Assembly: GCA_023250585.1 (NCBI GenBank)
Contig: JAHFAK010000050.1
Location: forward strand, 1-15,460
Direction: 5' to 3'
Length of the DNA stretch: 15,460 nt
Source of the DNA: Deltaproteobacteria bacterium
GTDB lineage: Bacteria > Bdellovibrionota_F > JAHFAK01
The translations under genes were made by a program, and so were the position numbers. Positions within the stretch are counted from its first letter, which is position 1; every line of letters begins with the position of its first letter. Shown piece after piece: positions 12,998-15,460 of this stretch. Under the pieces are notes generated by a model that ran no database searches, was not told the DNA's origin, and saw nothing but the letters and a program-made list of their open reading frames with translations.

Positions 12998-14188
12998 CTA
13001 CTCAATTCTCCAATATAAAAGTGTGATAGGATCAGTCATGGATTTCCCCCTATCTACAACTGCTGTAATCGTTTTTGTGGTATCATGAGAATGCCCTCGC
13101 GCAATAACTTTAAATTTTGTACTTACCGTTGTTAAATAATCTTTCTGCTTAGCAACAAGCGGTTCCAAAAATGCCTTATAAGCTGCTCCACTTTCACTCA
13201 CTTTTTTTGCGGCTTCCGCGAAAAAACTATTTTCATTAATATTTCGTTCACCACGTATTTCTAAAACTTTCGCAGCTGCCTCTTTTTTATTGGTAACACT
13301 ATCGCTAAACATTGCTATAAAAATTTCCTCCGGAACTTCTTTAATATTGATTTTATTATCACCATACACCGTTATATAATCAGCGAGTGCATTAATATAT
13401 TTATCATCTACTTCTGCAATCATATGCAATTCATCAAAGGAATCGAGCTTTTTATTTTTGACTCGATAACTTGGCTTAAAATTGTAATACACAGCATTCT
13501 CGTCTGACCCTGTTTTTGGGTTCTGTGAAATAGAATCCATATCAATGTAATCCCTTATATTATACCTTATTTGTTCACGTTTGTCAGCATCAGAAACAGT
13601 AAAAAGTTCACTAAATTTCTCAGAATTGAGCATATTATAGAGCATGAGTTCAGTTGCCGTAGCATCTTGACGCGTTGTATCTCCCTTCGTTTCATCAAAA
13701 ATGGCATTAATATTTATCTTTATGCTTTCATTCGAAATTTCAACCTCATAAAATTCATTTTCTTCCCGAGATTTTTTTGTCTCCTCCTCAAGTTTAACAC
13801 CAATAATGCCGGCAAAAGCTTCTAGTGGAGGAGGAAATTGAATGGGAATTAGATCCCAAATATGAATTGCCGAAGGATCCATACCATCAAATTTTATACT
13901 TCCAAGAGAACCCGTATTAGCAATAAATTGATCAATGTGGCTCTTAATTTCAATATCAAGCTTAAGAAAAATCTTTGCAAAGTTAAATGCTGATTTTGCC
14001 ATTTCCTCTGCTCGGAGATCATCTTTGAAATTCGTCGAAATAAGACTCGACGTACGAGTGGTATAGGTCAGTTCAGTTATAATGAGGGTCATAATCATAA
14101 TCACCGTAATCGCTATAATGAGCGCTATACCTTGATTTTTTGAACTATATGTTATTCTCATATCTCGTATGCTACTTTTCTTCCTCAC
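12998..14188 (-). CDS. gspK: Type II secretion minor pseudopilin GspK
   Basis: A 396-residue GspK. A class III prepilin leader (SSKNQG) is followed by the hydrophobic helix IALIIAITVIMIMTLIITELTYTT. The conserved Glu5 of other pilins is missing, which is normal for GspK, the tip subunit. The large periplasmic part has the expected regions: ISNESIKININAIFD near the start, the REQIRYNIRDYIDMD segment with acidic calcium-site candidates, and a helix-hairpin-helix-like stretch (LDSFDELHMIAEVDDKYINAL, read in parts). GspK caps the pseudopilus with GspI and GspJ. The start is uncertain: GTG 14188 overlaps gspJ by 17 bases, while ATG 14161 gives a conventional 11-residue leader 10 bases after the gspJ stop. 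Both keep the pilin helix. Confidence 0.9.
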   Translation of the reverse strand: MRKKSSIRDMRITYSSKNQGIALIIAITVIMIMTLIITELTYTTRTSSLISTNFKDDLRAEEMAKSAFNFAKIFLKLDIEIKSHIDQFIANTGSLGSIKFDGMDPSAIHIWDLIPIQFPPPLEAFAGIIGVKLEEETKKSREENEFYEVEISNESIKININAIFDETKGDTTRQDATATELMLYNMLNSEKFSELFTVSDADKREQIRYNIRDYIDMDSISQNPKTGSDENAVYYNFKPSYRVKNKKLDSFDELHMIAEVDDKYINALADYITVYGDNKINIKEVPEEIFIAMFSDSVTNKKEAAAKVLEIRGERNINENSFFAEAAKKVSESGAAYKAFLEPLVAKQKDYLTTVSTKFKVIARGHSHDTTKTITAVVDRGKSMTDPITLLYWRIE

Positions 14189-14909
14189 ATGCCTTATGTA
14201 CTTCGCCTATTCCTGCGGTTCTTTGTAACTCCCACTCAATAGGGATAAGTGTTCGAAAGGTAATACGGTTTTCTTCATTCTCTTTGTCAGGTGTTATTTC
14301 AAGTTTGAGTGATACTGCAATAGGAAGAGGGTTCGTATATTCAATACTTTGGCTATTCCAAGCAGGTCTCCACTCACCTTTTGAACCATCGCAGTATTCA
14401 AGATCAAAATGGCTTATTCCTTTTAAAATGGGATAGATAATACTGTTGTCTTCGCTGCCTTCTGTAAAATGAGTAGTTTCCTTTCGGTACAGAACACGAA
14501 TTCCTTCTTCATTTTCTTCACTATAATAAACGATTTTATTCTGGTCAGACTCCTTTTTATCTTTCAAATAGCGAAAATGAGAAAATGAATTAAATGTTAT
14601 GGTATCGCGATCTCCATTATCTTCTCCAATAAATACCACATCAGACGTTGCTTTATTCTCTTCTGGGCTATTGTTTTCTTTTCTAATAAAAGCCTGAGAT
14701 AATTCATTACCCATTTTAGAAATAACAATGCGAGCCTCGTGATAGGTTGTATCTTTTTTAGTGATGAGATCTTTGAGATCAAATGAATTCATGAGAAGCT
14801 GAGTTACAATAACGCTCATGAGAGAGACAATAAATAAAACAACAATGACTTCGAGCAGAGTGAAGCCAAAGGCTCGTGGGTTACGCTTTGTGGTTTGTGC
14901 CTGAAACAT
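14172..14909 (-). CDS. gspJ: Type II secretion minor pseudopilin GspJ
   Basis: A 245-residue GspJ. The prepilin leader MFQAQTTKRNPRAFG is cut by GspO before FTLLEVIVVLFIVSLM, with the required Gly at -1 and Glu at +5. The helix continues as LLMNSFDLKDLITKKDTTYHEARIVISKM (read in parts), followed by a beta-rich domain with DTITFNSFSHFRY and VLYRKE, then HFDLEYCDGSKGEWRPAW, matching the GspJ pattern of a late strand ending in a W-x-x-x-W-like stretch. GspJ forms the tip complex with GspI and GspK. The ATG follows the gspI stop with no gap (TAAATG), so the two are translationally coupled. Confidence 0.9.
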   Translation of the reverse strand: MFQAQTTKRNPRAFGFTLLEVIVVLFIVSLMSVIVTQLLMNSFDLKDLITKKDTTYHEARIVISKMGNELSQAFIRKENNSPEENKATSDVVFIGEDNGDRDTITFNSFSHFRYLKDKKESDQNKIVYYSEENEEGIRVLYRKETTHFTEGSEDNSIIYPILKGISHFDLEYCDGSKGEWRPAWNSQSIEYTNPLPIAVSLKLEITPDKENEENRITFRTLIPIEWELQRTAGIGEVHKACEEEK

Positions 14910-15460
14910 TTATTGACCTTCTCCCTGAGGATTTGCAGGAGGAGGTTGTTGTTGGCCTCCTGGAGGATTTTGAGGAGCAGGAGGATTTGGTCCAGTTGGT
15001 GGAGGCTGAGTATTCGGAGATGGATTTTGTTGAGTTCCCGTATTTTCCGTTCCTCCACTGTCTTGTGGAGCTGGAGCTCCCAGACCCGTAATTCCTTGAA
15101 TATCTTTACTCATGTAGTGTCTCCAAATCGTAATCTCTCCTTTATCTAATCCATCTTCCCAATGAATAGTCAGTGTTAACTTTTTAATATTATCCTCGAG
15201 CGTCTTGGTAATAACTTCTGGAGAAATACCAATAAAAGAAGAAGCCAGGTCTGCTGCACTATTTTCACCCTCTTTTGCTCCAGCACTCGAAGCAAGTTTA
15301 CCAAGCTTTGAAATGTCTTCATCTTTCTCAAGTTTCATTTCCCACGTGAAATTATCATATCCTAAATCTTTAAAATCTCCTTGTTGTTCCTCTTGAATTT
15401 CTGAAAATGTTTTATTGGTCAGGATGAAATCAAATTGTTCCATCTTATAGCGCGCTAGAA
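14910..15460 (-). CDS. gspI: Type II secretion minor pseudopilin GspI, partial, with Pro/Gln-rich tail
   Basis: The frame stays open to the right edge. 182 codons are visible, starting LARYKMEQFDF, the family's conserved stretch just after the pilin helix (usually LA-x-x-KME). The prepilin leader and hydrophobic helix therefore lie beyond the edge, and the ATG at 15443 is an internal Met. The middle part ends in LTLTIHWEDGLDKGEITIWRHYM, a typical GspI C-terminal strand pair. An unusual tail of about 60 residues follows, made almost only of Pro, Gln, Gly, Asn, Ser and Thr (for example QNPPGGQQQPPPANPQGEGQ). GspI is normally about 120-130 residues and lacks this. GspI nucleates the pseudopilus tip. 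Position directly before gspJ confirms the call. Confidence 0.82.
   Translation of the reverse strand, partial: LARYKMEQFDFILTNKTFSEIQEEQQGDFKDLGYDNFTWEMKLEKDEDISKLGKLASSAGAKEGENSAADLASSFIGISPEVITKTLEDNIKKLTLTIHWEDGLDKGEITIWRHYMSKDIQGITGLGAPAPQDSGGTENTGTQQNPSPNTQPPPTGPNPPAPQNPPGGQQQPPPANPQGEGQ

Noticed and set aside
14140-14436. Forward frame opposite gspJ
   Set aside because: It is antisense to a clear pseudopilin gene, with no ribosome binding site or family motif.
14876-15149. Forward frames opposite the GspI tail
   Set aside because: They are antisense readings of the Pro/Gln-rich low-complexity region, whose codons happen to avoid stops on the other strand.
15443-15443. ATG at 15441-15443 as the real start of the gspI gene
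   Set aside because: The frame is open upstream and encodes LARYK, part of the conserved GspI segment, so this Met is internal.
1-15460. CRISPR array, tRNA or rRNA genes
   Set aside because: I saw no regularly spaced direct repeats, tRNA-like cloverleaf or rRNA sequence on either strand by eye; a covariance-model scan would be decisive.

Overview
The window is AT-rich bacterial chromosome from a diderm (Gram-negative) organism. Three peptidoglycan lytic transglycosylases and part of a type II secretion system (T2SS) all imply an outer membrane and periplasm. The order gspI-J-K-L-M-N, a GspL with a complete PilM-like actin fold and a stand-alone GspN resemble deltaproteobacterial-type T2SS loci. 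The low GC, short spacers and hairpin repeats would also fit a small or host-associated lineage. I cannot assign a taxon.

Layout. The left edge (1-156) holds the start of a leftward hicA-like toxin gene, with a promoter whose spacer carries a perfect palindrome. A rightward block follows: class-III aminotransferase (188-1606), DksA/TraR zinc-finger regulator (1744-2109), secreted MltD-like transglycosylase with LysM repeats (2264-4192), GAF plus degenerate GGDEF protein (4214-5251), stand-alone Rieske ferredoxin (5266-5571), MltA (5568-6569), dUTPase (6645-7106), a membrane-anchored SLT transglycosylase (7103-7849), and a small gene readable only by a -1 shift in a run of seven Ts (7850-8130). 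After a 28-bp perfect palindrome comes an overlapping HEPN-MNT pair (8275-8966).

From 9109 everything is leftward: a VapC-type PIN toxin and its ribbon-helix-helix antitoxin (9109-9764), then T2SS genes gspN, gspM, gspL, gspK, gspJ and gspI (9953-15460), transcribed from gspI towards gspN. gspI is cut by the right edge. gspC to gspH are not in view and would be expected beyond it.

How the genes work together. The rightward block is mainly a cell-wall remodelling set: three unrelated or differently anchored transglycosylases placed among regulatory and redox genes by tight coupling (ATGA overlaps at Rieske/mltA and dut/slt, TAAATG at slt/small gene). The leftward operon builds the pseudopilus tip and inner-membrane platform of a T2SS. 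Between the two convergent blocks lies a small toxin-antitoxin island. The points most worth checking are the -1 frameshift candidate, the GGDEF protein with a ruined active site, the proline/glutamine-rich tail on GspI, and the recurrent GC-rich hairpins in an AT-rich background.
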